Source: Lachnospiraceae bacterium
GTDB taxonomy: Bacteria > Bacillota > Clostridia > Lachnospirales > Anaerotignaceae
Reading direction: 5' to 3'
DNA: 64,000 nucleotides
Assembly: GCA_910576545.1 (NCBI GenBank)
Contig: CAJTKM010000009.1
Span: 1 to 64,000, forward strand
The notes under the pieces were generated by a model. It worked only from the letters and a program-made list of their open reading frames with translations, had not been told where the DNA came from and did no database searches. Positions 55,426 to 63,456 of this stretch are shown here, in pieces; position 1 is the first letter of the stretch, and each line of letters begins with the position of its first letter. Both the position numbers and the translations under genes were made by a program.

Positions 55426-56940
55426 ATGTCAGATGAAAATAAAGTGACAGGGGCAAATTCCAAAAGCAAAAAACTTTGGATTGTGCTGCCTGTCCTGATT
55501 GCTGCGCTTGGTGCGGCAGGGTTTGGATATGTTTATTTCCAAAACGAAAAAATACGGGAAGTGATGCACTCCGAAGGGATCTATCCCGGCGTGACAATTG
55601 ACGGGACGGATGTTTCCGGCATGAGTACGGAGGAAGCACTGAAGCTGTTAAGCGGGAAATATACAACAGAGGTGGACGGCAAGACGCTGACACTGTATTA
55701 CGATGCAGAGGAATGGGAGATACCGTTTGAAGCCGTGGGCGTTGGCTATGACGTGGAGAGCGCGGTGGAAAAAGCCGGACGGCTCGGACGGGAGGGCACA
55801 GAAAAGGAACGCATGAAGGCTGTCGGCGCACTGCTCAGGAGCGGTGAGGATATCGCGGTAGAATATACATATAACAGCGCGCTGCTGGATGAAAAGCTGG
55901 CGGAGGTTGCGGAGGAATTCGACCGCGAAGCTGAGGACAGCAAAATCACCCGTGCGAACGGCGCGTTTGATATTACGGAAGAAAAAGAAGGTCGCACGAT
56001 GCGGCGGGCGGAAACGGCGCGGCTTTCCGCGGCTGTGCTGGAAACACAGGAAAGCGGCAGGGCGGCGATTGCGGCAGATGTGACGCAGCCGGACGTGACA
56101 TATGAGGATAACCAGAATGTAACGGATTTGATTGGTTCGTTTTCAACAACATATTCCGCAAATGACAGAAACCGAAATAATAACCTTGAGGTGGGCTGCC
56201 GGAATATCAATGGGACGATTCTTGCGCCGGGAGAGGTATTCTCTGCCAATGAAGGGCTGGGGGAACAGACTGCCGCCGGCGGCTATAAAAATGCTGCCGT
56301 ATACAACAACGGCAAGGTTGAGCCGGGCATGGCGGGCGGCGTCTGCCAGGTGACGACGACCATTTACAATGCTGCGATTATGGCGGAACTGGAGATCGTG
56401 GAACGCCACCCGCATTCCATGACGGTGGGTTATGTGCCGCTGGGACGCGATGCGGCGGTTGCCGGTACATACAAGGATTTGAAAATCAAAAACAATACAG
56501 AATACCCTGTTTTGATTGAGGCTTCCGCAAGCGGCGGCAAGCTGGCTGTCAATATTTACGGGCACGAAACGCACAGCGCCGGCAGAAGCCTGGAATTTGA
56601 AACGGTCTACGAAGCGACGATACCGAAGCCGGAGGAAATTGTGACGGAGGACCCCGAACTTCCGGAAGGCGAACGGGAGGTTACTTCTTCGGGCAGAACG
56701 GGCTGCAAGGTCAGCGTATATAAAAAGGTGTTTGAAAATGGCAAGCAGGTCAGCAGGGACTGGTTCAGCAGTTCCTCCTACCGCGCTGTGGCGGACGAGG
56801 TGAGGGTTGGCACCAAGGCAGCGGAACCGGCTGTAAATGTACCGGAAGAAAGCGGCTATCCCAGCTGGCTGGAAGAATACCCTTCGGATTTCTATGAGGG
56901 CTATGAGCAGAATGACGCAGGGGAGTACCATGAGTTTTAA
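55426..56940 (+). CDS. VanW-family wall protein with PG-binding and G5-like domains
   Basis: A 504-residue membrane-anchored wall protein. An anchor segment at about 18-38 is followed by a PG_binding_4-type domain (about 60-175) and a VanW domain (about 225-365: LIGSFSTTYSANDRNRNNNL, INGTILAPGEVFSANEGLG, GGVCQVTTTIYNAAIMAELEIVERHPHS). A G5-like C-terminal part (about 385-475) ends GTKAAEP. VanW proteins occur with glycopeptide-resistance genes but are general wall proteins in spore-formers; biochemical function unknown. Own promoter; the AIR-synthase-like gene follows in the same direction. Confidence 0.92.
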   Translation: MSDENKVTGANSKSKKLWIVLPVLIAALGAAGFGYVYFQNEKIREVMHSEGIYPGVTIDGTDVSGMSTEEALKLLSGKYTTEVDGKTLTLYYDAEEWEIPFEAVGVGYDVESAVEKAGRLGREGTEKERMKAVGALLRSGEDIAVEYTYNSALLDEKLAEVAEEFDREAEDSKITRANGAFDITEEKEGRTMRRAETARLSAAVLETQESGRAAIAADVTQPDVTYEDNQNVTDLIGSFSTTYSANDRNRNNNLEVGCRNINGTILAPGEVFSANEGLGEQTAAGGYKNAAVYNNGKVEPGMAGGVCQVTTTIYNAAIMAELEIVERHPHSMTVGYVPLGRDAAVAGTYKDLKIKNNTEYPVLIEASASGGKLAVNIYGHETHSAGRSLEFETVYEATIPKPEEIVTEDPELPEGEREVTSSGRTGCKVSVYKKVFENGKQVSRDWFSSSSYRAVADEVRVGTKAAEPAVNVPEESGYPSWLEEYPSDFYEGYEQNDAGEYHEF

Positions 56941-57072
56941 GCAATAGATGGAAAGCCCTGCCTGCAATTTTTGCCTTGCGGGTGTGAAAAAAGATTCAAA
57001 ACCTCTGTTTCGGCGGCGGCTGGAGGCGGCTGATACCGGAACAGGGGTTTTTCGCGGAAAGGAAGGCTGAAA

Positions 57073-58080
57073 ATGTTTGAAATCGGGAAAATCCCGCCGG
57101 AAATACTGGAAAAAATCGTTATGCGGCCCATGCGGGACAGCCGCGTAAAACGTCCGGAGGTGCTTCTGCGACCCAAAACGGGGGAGGACTGCTCCGCTGT
57201 GGATTTCGGCGGGGAGTACTGTGTGCTTTCGGCAGACCCAATCACAGGCGCGGCGGCGGATGTTGGCTATCTGGCGGTGCAGATTAACTGCAATGACATT
57301 TACGCCGCAGGAGCGGAGCCGTTCGGGCTTTTGCTGACCGTTCTTCTGCCGCCGGGAAGTGGAGAGGAGCTTTTACAGGAAATTATGGACGGCGCGTTCC
57401 GCGGCGCGGGGGAGCGGAATATAGAAATACTCGGCGGACATACAGAGGTGACGGATGCAGTATGTAAACCGTTGGTTTCGGCGGCGGTCGTCGGCAGGAC
57501 GCGCGGCAGGAAAATACTTTCCACGGGCGGCGCAAGGCAGGGGCAGGATATCCTTATGACGAAATGGGCTGGTACGGAAGGTACAGCGATTCTGGCGGAG
57601 GAAAAGGAAAGCCTGCTGAAAGAACATATGACTGCGGAGGAACTGGAAACCGCCAGAGGCTTCAAGGCATTCCTTTCTGTGGGGAAGGAATCGGAAATTG
57701 CTTTCGCGCATGGGGCAACGGCAATGCATGATGCAACAGAGGGCGGCATTTTGGGCGCAGTCTGGGAGGTTGCGGAGTGTTCCGGCTGCGGTGTGGAGGT
57801 GTTCGCGGAGGAAATACCCGTTCGGGAAGAAACCGCCAAAATCTGCGGTACGCTGGGGATTGACCCATTGCGGCTGATTTCCAGCGGAACGATGGTGATT
57901 GCAACGGATAACGGGCAGGAGCTTGCGGAAAATCTGCGGCAGTCTGGCGTTCCGGCAGTAGTCATTGGGAAGGTGACAGAGAGCGGGAGGTTTCTGGTTT
58001 CCGGCGGAAAGAAAACGCCGCTGGAACAGCCGGAAACAGATGCGCTTTATGCCGCACTGAAACGGCGGCAGGAGAGGTAA
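57073..58080 (+). CDS. AIR-synthase-related (HypE/PurM-like) protein
   Basis: A 335-residue PurM/HypE-type protein: LRPKTGEDCSAVDFGGEYCVLSADPITG, YLAVQINCNDIYAAGAEPFGLLLTVLLP, EILGGHTEVTDAV and TEGGILGAVWEVAECSGCGVEVFAEE, the ATP-binding and dimer motifs of the superfamily. HypE matures NiFe hydrogenase and PurM makes purine; without other hyp genes nearby, this is probably a stand-alone AIR-synthase-like protein whose substrate is unknown. It has a good ribosome site and a terminator follows. Confidence 0.88.
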   Translation: MFEIGKIPPEILEKIVMRPMRDSRVKRPEVLLRPKTGEDCSAVDFGGEYCVLSADPITGAAADVGYLAVQINCNDIYAAGAEPFGLLLTVLLPPGSGEELLQEIMDGAFRGAGERNIEILGGHTEVTDAVCKPLVSAAVVGRTRGRKILSTGGARQGQDILMTKWAGTEGTAILAEEKESLLKEHMTAEELETARGFKAFLSVGKESEIAFAHGATAMHDATEGGILGAVWEVAECSGCGVEVFAEEIPVREETAKICGTLGIDPLRLISSGTMVIATDNGQELAENLRQSGVPAVVIGKVTESGRFLVSGGKKTPLEQPETDALYAALKRRQER

Positions 58081-58107
58081 AACGATACCATGGGGATTAC
58101 AAAGGCT

Positions 58108-58146
58108 CCGCACAACTGGAAATCCGCTGTGCGGGGTTTGCTTTTT
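58108..58146 (+). terminator. Rho-independent terminator
   Basis: CCGCACA...TGTGCGG stem followed by TTTGCTTTTT, after the AIR-synthase-like gene. Confidence 0.75.
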
Positions 58147-58199
58147 GTTGACAGGAATTCCAACGGTTTAATGCCATTGCAAAGGCAAGGGGGAAGCGT

Positions 58200-58673
58200 A
58201 TGCGTAATATTCCATGGAAATTAGAAAATCCTCATAAAATCACCGAATCGGAGATTGCCGCTTTGGAAGAACGGTTCTGTTTCCGGATGCCGGAGGATTT
58301 ACGGCAGTTTTATTTGCGGCAGAATGGCGGGCTTTTTCCGACAGGAACGGTAGTCAATCCGGAACGGAGCAGGCTGAATGATTTTTTAGCTGTCAAATAT
58401 CCTTTCATGGAACGGTTACCACTTTTGGAAACCATTCTTGACCGGCAGGAGCAGGACGGGATTATCCCTATGTGTTATATCCCATTCTGCTCCGATGAAG
58501 CGGGCGATTCTTACTATATCCGCGTAGATGAAGCGGGCTATGGAGAAATTTACTACATCTTCAGCGAATTTTTGGACGACTTTCCGGGCGCCCCTGAAAG
58601 CGAAGGGCTGATTGCCAACAGCTTTACGGAGTTTTTGGAAATGATACAGTTTCCTGAGGAAAAGAAGGGCTGA
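58200..58673 (+). CDS. SMI1/KNR4 (SUKH)-family protein
   Basis: A 157-residue SUKH protein: ITESEIAALEERFCFRMPEDLRQFYLRQNGGLF at the N-terminus and IPFCSDEAGDSYYIRVDEAGYGEIYYIFSEF in the middle are typical. Many SUKH proteins are immunity proteins against polymorphic or contact-dependent toxins. No toxin gene lies next to it, so it would be an orphan immunity gene that protects against neighbours' toxins. Good ribosome site (AAGGGGGAAG), flanked by terminators on both sides. Confidence 0.88.
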   Translation: MRNIPWKLENPHKITESEIAALEERFCFRMPEDLRQFYLRQNGGLFPTGTVVNPERSRLNDFLAVKYPFMERLPLLETILDRQEQDGIIPMCYIPFCSDEAGDSYYIRVDEAGYGEIYYIFSEFLDDFPGAPESEGLIANSFTEFLEMIQFPEEKKG

Positions 58674-58683
58674 CCTTCCGAAA

Positions 58684-58724
58684 AAAGACAGCAGGCACCA
58701 GCCTGCTGTCTTTCGTAGTTTTAA
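58684..58724 (+). terminator. Rho-independent terminator
   Basis: AAAGACAGCAGGC...CCTGCTGTCTTT, 12-base-pair stem, after the SUKH gene. Confidence 0.85.
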
Positions 58725-58905
58725 CCCGGAGATTATGTTTTACATGCTTTATCCTGTATAAATTCTGGGTTATTGCGGTTGATGCAGGGCCCTTCTGAGA
58801 GGGAACGCCTTGCGAAATTCGATTTTTGCCAGTGGGTTCTGCATGGAAAGCAGAGCACGCAAAAAGCTTTCGTTTCCATCTGTGTGCAGATACCCTGCGC
58901 ACTGC

Positions 58906-59772
58906 TTATCCGTTCAGCAGCTGTTCCAGCACAGTCAGCAGGGACGTTTCCGTATCTGTCCGGCAGTATCCCGCGCCGCGCTGCCAGCAAAATTCACGCA
59001 GGGCAGATTCCTGCTGGCGCAGAGCCTGCTTATAGGCGGAAACGGCGTGATCGGAAAGTTCCAAATCCCGCGTTTCGCCCGTTTCGCTGTCCACAAGGCG
59101 TACCATGCCGCCCCTTTGCGGTTCAATTTCCTCCGGCGTCAATATGCGCAGAAGATACACCTCCTGTTTCTTCTCCTGAAGGAGTTTTACAGCGTCCCAG
59201 GGAGCCTGTTCGGAAAGGAAATCCGACAGGATAATGGAAACGCCGCGCCCCAGCCCGCTTCTTTCGCGTATTGCCCGCAGGTAATCCGTTCCGCCGCAGG
59301 GTTCCAGCCCGTCCAGAAAATCCAGCGTTTCGGCAAGCTGGCCCTTTTTTGTGATACCCTGTTTCTGCGCCCCTGTTTTTTCGCTAAAGGCAAAAATCTG
59401 TGTGCGGTCGCCGCCGCCAGCCGCGATGTATGCCAGAGATGCGGCAAGAGCCTTTGCCATTACTATTTTCCCGCCGAAATCCATAGATTTGCTGGTATCC
59501 AGAAAAAGATTGACTGCCGCCTGTTTTTCTTCCAGAAACAGCTTCAAATAGAGTTTGTCAAATCGCCCGTAGCCGTTCCAGTCCACCCGTCTGAGGTCGT
59601 CCCCGGGGATATATTCGCGGAAATCGGAAAATTCCAGGGAACTGCCCTTTGCGGAGGATTTGCGCCCGCCGCTGTACCCGACCGCACCGAGCCGCTCCGT
59701 CAGTCCGATGGAAAGGCGTTCCAGCTTCGCAATGTATTCCTTTGTGAAAACAGCTTTCAAATCCTCCATCAT
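58906..59772 (-). CDS. DUF58 protein (MoxR-associated)
   Basis: A 288-residue DUF58 protein with GSSLEFSDFREYIPGDDLRRVDWNGYGR, FLDTSKSMDFGGKIVMAKALAASLAYI (a degenerate von Willebrand/MIDAS-like site) and GRGVSIILSDFLS. It starts within the end of the MoxR gene (ATGA overlap), the usual MoxR-DUF58 pair. These pairs form chaperone-like AAA systems for assembly or activation of protein complexes, with unknown clients. Additional TgpA-type transglutaminase genes often complete the locus but are absent here. Confidence 0.92.
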   Translation of the reverse strand: MMEDLKAVFTKEYIAKLERLSIGLTERLGAVGYSGGRKSSAKGSSLEFSDFREYIPGDDLRRVDWNGYGRFDKLYLKLFLEEKQAAVNLFLDTSKSMDFGGKIVMAKALAASLAYIAAGGGDRTQIFAFSEKTGAQKQGITKKGQLAETLDFLDGLEPCGGTDYLRAIRERSGLGRGVSIILSDFLSEQAPWDAVKLLQEKKQEVYLLRILTPEEIEPQRGGMVRLVDSETGETRDLELSDHAVSAYKQALRQQESALREFCWQRGAGYCRTDTETSLLTVLEQLLNG

Positions 59773-60728
59773 AACAATGCCTCGATAATCCCGTCTACGG
59801 TTTTTCCCTCCGCAATACCTTCAAAATTCAAAAACAGCCTGTGGCGCAGGGCGGGTTTTGCCGCCGCCCTGACGTCCTCATAGGAAACATTGTAGCGTCC
59901 TTCCGTCAGTGCCAGTATGCGTGCCGCCTGCATGATTGCCTGCGCACCTCTGGGGCTTGCGCCGTAGCGGATGTATTTTTTTACATCTTCCGGTGCGCCT
60001 TCGTATTCAGGGTGTGTTTTCAGCGTAACTTCCATCATGTAATCTGCCACAGGCTCCGCAATGGGGACGGTCTGTGCGATGCGCCGCAGTTCCAGAAGCT
60101 TTGCGCCGTCGCAGACCTTCTGCGGCTCCTGCTGGTCTTCTGTTGTCGTCATCATTACGATTTTGAGCAGTTCCTCTTTATTGGGGAAACCAACGTCCAG
60201 CTTGAATAAAAACCTGTCCATCTGTGCTTCGGGCAGGGGGTAAGTGCCTTCGCTTTCCAGCGGATTCTGGGTTGCCAGCACAAAAAACGGCTCCGGCAGG
60301 GCATAGGTTGTACTGCCGCCTGTGACGGTATGTTCCTGCATGGCTTCCAGCAATGCGCTTTGTGTTTTGGGTGTAGCGCGGTTGATTTCGTCCGCCAGAA
60401 CAATATTGGAAAATACCGGCCCCTGCCGGAACTCCATCCGCATGCCTTCCCCGTCCTTTATCATTACGGACGTACCCGTAACGTCGGCGGGCATAAGGTC
60501 GGGCGTGAACTGTATCCGCGAAAACTGTAAATCCAGTACCTTTCCGATGGTTTTTACCAGCTGAGTTTTGCCCAGGCCGGGCAGACCCTCCAAAAGCACG
60601 TTCCCTCCGGCAACCATCGCAGTCAGCACATCCCGTATCAATGTTTTCTGCCCGATGATGGCTTTGCCGATTTCCTGCTCTATTGCTTCAAAATCCCGCC
60701 GGAAAGCAAGGATAGCTTCTTCTGTCAT
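59769..60728 (-). CDS. MoxR-family AAA ATPase
   Basis: A 319-residue AAA+ protein: Walker A GLPGLGKTQL at about 43, Walker B VLADEINRATPKTQ, sensor 1 FVLATQNPLE, and a C-terminal helical lid. MoxR proteins act as ATP-driven chaperones with DUF58 and VWA-domain partners. It has a GAGAGGAG ribosome site and begins a two-gene operon. A 300-base gap to the divergent cyclase gene holds its promoter region. Confidence 0.96.
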   Translation of the reverse strand: MTEEAILAFRRDFEAIEQEIGKAIIGQKTLIRDVLTAMVAGGNVLLEGLPGLGKTQLVKTIGKVLDLQFSRIQFTPDLMPADVTGTSVMIKDGEGMRMEFRQGPVFSNIVLADEINRATPKTQSALLEAMQEHTVTGGSTTYALPEPFFVLATQNPLESEGTYPLPEAQMDRFLFKLDVGFPNKEELLKIVMMTTTEDQQEPQKVCDGAKLLELRRIAQTVPIAEPVADYMMEVTLKTHPEYEGAPEDVKKYIRYGASPRGAQAIMQAARILALTEGRYNVSYEDVRAAAKPALRHRLFLNFEGIAEGKTVDGIIEALL

Positions 60729-61029
60729 TTGAGTTGCTCCTCTCTGTTTTGTTTTACTGCTTCAATTATAAAACGATTTTTCCCGCAACGTCAATGAAAG
60801 AGGGGAAATGTAAGGGTTTCCACAGAAAATATTTCGTTTTTCTTAAAGAATATGGGGATAAAACACTTTATACGCATTTTCACGAAACGGCGGAAACGCT
60901 ATTGTACTTTTCAGGGGTTTATGGTATCATATTTTTACATAAATATTGCCAGGGATTTTCTGCGGGAATTTGCTGCGCAGACAGCCCTGGAACGGAAAAA
61001 AGCGGCAGGAAAGCGGAGGAAAAAGCGGG
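60729..61029. other. intergenic region between divergent MoxR and cyclase genes
   Basis: About 300 bases with no gene. It contains the rightward promoter at 60902-60930. An AT-rich segment near 60760-60790 could hold the leftward promoter, but no convincing boxes were assigned. Confidence 0.6.
60902..60930 (+). promoter_or_regulatory. promoter of the diguanylate cyclase gene
   Basis: TTGTAC (60902-60907), 17-base spacer, TATCAT (60925-60930) with TGG before it. It resembles the SCIFF-operon promoter at 18514. Confidence 0.75.
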
Positions 61030-62160
61030 ATGAACATGGTTGGCACCAGTGCCTTCAGAGAAGGCCGAAAAGAGATTGCGGATAAATTACTGCGCCGCCA
61101 TTTCTTAGCGGGAGTGGGAATGGCTTTTTTGATTGCTGTTTTGGAAGTCGTGCTGTATTTTGTGGAAGAGAGCGCAGGGCTTCTGCAGGATGGGCAGACA
61201 GCATATTTATACAGATGCGTGCTGCTGCCGACAGGCTTGGATATTGTTGCCGTTTGTATTGTGCTGGGCGTCTGGCGGTTTTTGAAAAACAACCGCGTGA
61301 TGGCGTATGCCGTATCACTGATGCATATGTTTTTTGCGTTTATTGTGTATTCCACGCATATCCAGTTTCCGTCTCTGTATATCTTTTTTGCTATCGCCAT
61401 ACTCCTGACAACTGCATACGGCGATGTGGTCATGACAAGCACTGTGACGGCCTTGAGCATTATTCTGAAAGTTATTTCGGATATCAGTCCGGCGGCGTAC
61501 CCGATACGCTCGCTTTCCTCAGCGATAGATTTCCGGCTGGAACGTCAGAACTTTATCGTATCTCTGATTGCTCTGGGGGCGTTTTATATCATCTGCCTTG
61601 TGATGATTGCCATTGAACGGGAAAAAAATGCGCTCGGGATACAGCAGGAACGGGAAAATGTGCAGCTTTTCCAGAAGATCATGACCGATACGCTGACGGG
61701 TGTGCATAACCGAAACGCGCTCCGCCTGAGCTTTGACAGGGTCATCGCGGATAAAACGGACACGGAATATGTTCTTGCAATGCTGGATATTGATTATTTT
61801 AAGAATGTAAACGATACCTTTGGGCATCTGGTCGGGGATTCCTATCTGCAGGCGCTTGGCAGGGTGCTGGACCATGTGCCGGACGCAGAGGCGTTCCGCT
61901 TTGGCGGGGACGAATTCTGTCTGCTTTTTGCGGGCTGTACACGAAAGCAGGTGGAGGAACGCTGTCGGACGGCGCAGGAAAAATTCCTTGGGAATGACCT
62001 TTGCAGGAAATATGCTGAAGTTAATGTCAGCTTTGGGCTGGCGCAATATGATAGAAAAATCACTCCGTCAGAATGGGTGCAGCACGCTGACCACGCGCTT
62101 TATGAAGCGAAGAAAAACCGCGGCTCAATCTGCTTCTACCAGCCGGAGGAAACGGAGTAA
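61030..62160 (+). CDS. membrane-bound GGDEF diguanylate cyclase
   Basis: A 376-residue protein. About six membrane segments (from about residue 28 to 205) are followed by a GGDEF domain (about 220-370): TDTLTGVHNRNALRLSF, MLDIDYFKNVNDTFGHLVGD and the intact active site RFGGDEFCLLFAG. It should make cyclic di-GMP in response to a membrane signal. An RxxD inhibitory site is not obvious. The start follows GGAGG by about 10 bases; an upstream in-frame ATG at 60946 lacks a ribosome site. Own promoter and a shared terminator. No EAL or PilZ partner is in view. Confidence 0.92.
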   Translation: MNMVGTSAFREGRKEIADKLLRRHFLAGVGMAFLIAVLEVVLYFVEESAGLLQDGQTAYLYRCVLLPTGLDIVAVCIVLGVWRFLKNNRVMAYAVSLMHMFFAFIVYSTHIQFPSLYIFFAIAILLTTAYGDVVMTSTVTALSIILKVISDISPAAYPIRSLSSAIDFRLERQNFIVSLIALGAFYIICLVMIAIEREKNALGIQQERENVQLFQKIMTDTLTGVHNRNALRLSFDRVIADKTDTEYVLAMLDIDYFKNVNDTFGHLVGDSYLQALGRVLDHVPDAEAFRFGGDEFCLLFAGCTRKQVEERCRTAQEKFLGNDLCRKYAEVNVSFGLAQYDRKITPSEWVQHADHALYEAKKNRGSICFYQPEETE

Positions 62161-62173
62161 CAGAAAAATATTA

Positions 62174-62204
62174 AAGCGGCTTCTCAAAAAGAAAAGCCGC
62201 TTTT
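62174..62204. terminator. bidirectional terminator
   Basis: AAAGCGGCTT...AAGCCGCTTT hairpin between the cyclase gene and the converging small membrane protein gene. Confidence 0.8.
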
Positions 62205-62207
62205 CTG

Positions 62208-62432
62208 TTATTCATCTTTTCCGACTGCAAAAATGGCAGCTGAAGCAATGATAATCAAAACTGTCAGTATCAGGGCGGCCAGACAGGGACCGCTTCCCGC
62301 ATAACGCCACGCACTATTAAGCCATGAACCGGCAGCCTTATCTAAACCCTGCAGGACTCTCAGCATGTAAATTTCCAAAGACAGGCAGAGCCCGCCCCCA
62401 ATCATTCCCATTAGCCCAACTGATTTTTTCAT
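62208..62432 (-). CDS. small two-pass membrane protein
   Basis: A 74-residue protein with two hydrophobic stretches (SVGLMGMIGGGLCLSLEIYM; GPCLAALILTVLIIIASAAIFAV) separated by a short loop. It starts at the ATG after GGGGGAAG; a longer reading from 62483 lacks a ribosome site. No family is recognised. It is last in a run of minus-strand genes for exported or membrane proteins. Confidence 0.6.
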   Translation of the reverse strand: MKKSVGLMGMIGGGLCLSLEIYMLRVLQGLDKAAGSWLNSAWRYAGSGPCLAALILTVLIIIASAAIFAVGKDE

Positions 62433-62479
62433 GTATCTTCCCCCATTCCCTGAAAAGCTTTCTGCCGTATATACCCTTG

Positions 62480-63157
62480 TCAAGCGAAGGTATAAAAACC
62501 AGCGCAGATTTCTTCTTTGTATGCCAGCAGAGCTTCAAATTCTGCTTTCTGTTCCGCATTGGCGGGGTCATACTGCACATCAGAGGCGTTCACACAGAGC
62601 CAGACTGTATTGTTATCCCTGTAAATTTCTGTGTAGGGGACTGCAAAATTTTCTCTGACTTCATTCTCCCAGTACTGCAAATCAAACCGCGCCAGAGAGA
62701 ATACAAGCATTTCGCCTGACGGGTCGTAAAAATGGAGCATCGAGGTTACGTCATTCTGGCTTTCCCAAATATAAAAGCTGTCTTTCGCACAACCCTCCGG
62801 CAGGAGTACGCCCGCGCGCAGACTGCCGCTTTCATAGAGGATACGGTCTTTGTCCATAAAATACGCCGTTTTGGTATTCCCGTTCCAGCGCATTTCCAGA
62901 CCAGCCTGTTCCGCAGCAGCCTGTACAAGGGGCAGTGCGGCACTGCCGCTTTCCGCCGTAATGCCGCACTGCGCCGCCATCTGCCGCACCGGAAGCATGG
63001 CAATATTATTTTCTTCAAATATATGCCCAACGCTCCGTTCTGCCTGCATTTCCCCGTTTATCACTATGGCTGTATGCTTAAGCATCTGCGCATCTGCGGC
63101 AAGCGCCGGCATTGTGAACAGCCCTGCCGCCGTCAGTGTGAGAAACCATTTTTTCAT
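62480..63157 (-). CDS. exported protein with copper-amine-oxidase-N-like (stalk) domain
   Basis: A 225-residue secreted protein. Signal peptide to about residue 20 (ALA-A), then a stalk-type repeat (HTAIVINGEMQAERSVGHIFEENNIAMLPVRQMAAQCG), the copper amine oxidase N-terminal-like domain common on Clostridial surface proteins. The C-terminal part (about 95-225) has no clear family. A strong AAGGAGG ribosome site precedes the ATG. It lies in the minus-strand group that starts beyond the window edge. Confidence 0.78.
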   Translation of the reverse strand: MKKWFLTLTAAGLFTMPALAADAQMLKHTAIVINGEMQAERSVGHIFEENNIAMLPVRQMAAQCGITAESGSAALPLVQAAAEQAGLEMRWNGNTKTAYFMDKDRILYESGSLRAGVLLPEGCAKDSFYIWESQNDVTSMLHFYDPSGEMLVFSLARFDLQYWENEVRENFAVPYTEIYRDNNTVWLCVNASDVQYDPANAEQKAEFEALLAYKEEICAGFYTFA

Positions 63158-63175
63158 GTCGTGTACCTCCTTAGG

Positions 63176-63433
63176 TCAGCTATGCCAGTTGTTGACTGTC
63201 CGGACGATTTCAGCGTGGATGCGTTCCACTTCTTCAATCCTTACCGCTGAAATCCTCCGGCATTCTGCTTCAAAATCAATTCCCGGGAACAGCTTTCTCA
63301 GCAGAAGGTTCACCTCAGGCGATGCGCCCATGCCTGCTTTTACCAGCTCCGATGCCGGAAACAGGCTGAGGGCGGATTTTAAGACTGCCTGTTCTACATT
63401 TCTGATTTCTTCAAAATTCCTGATTTTTTTCAT
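63176..63433 (-). CDS. small hypothetical protein (85 aa)
   Basis: A mostly helical 85-residue protein (ALSLFPASELVKAGMGASPEVNLLLRKLFPGIDFEAECRRIS) without signal peptide or membrane segment. It has a good GGAGGG ribosome site, and spacing of 23 bases from the upstream partial gene suggests one operon. No family recognised; it might be a cytoplasmic regulator linked to the exported proteins around it. Confidence 0.6.
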   Translation of the reverse strand: MKKIRNFEEIRNVEQAVLKSALSLFPASELVKAGMGASPEVNLLLRKLFPGIDFEAECRRISAVRIEEVERIHAEIVRTVNNWHS

Positions 63434-63456
63434 TTCCGTCTGCCCTCCTGCGGCAG

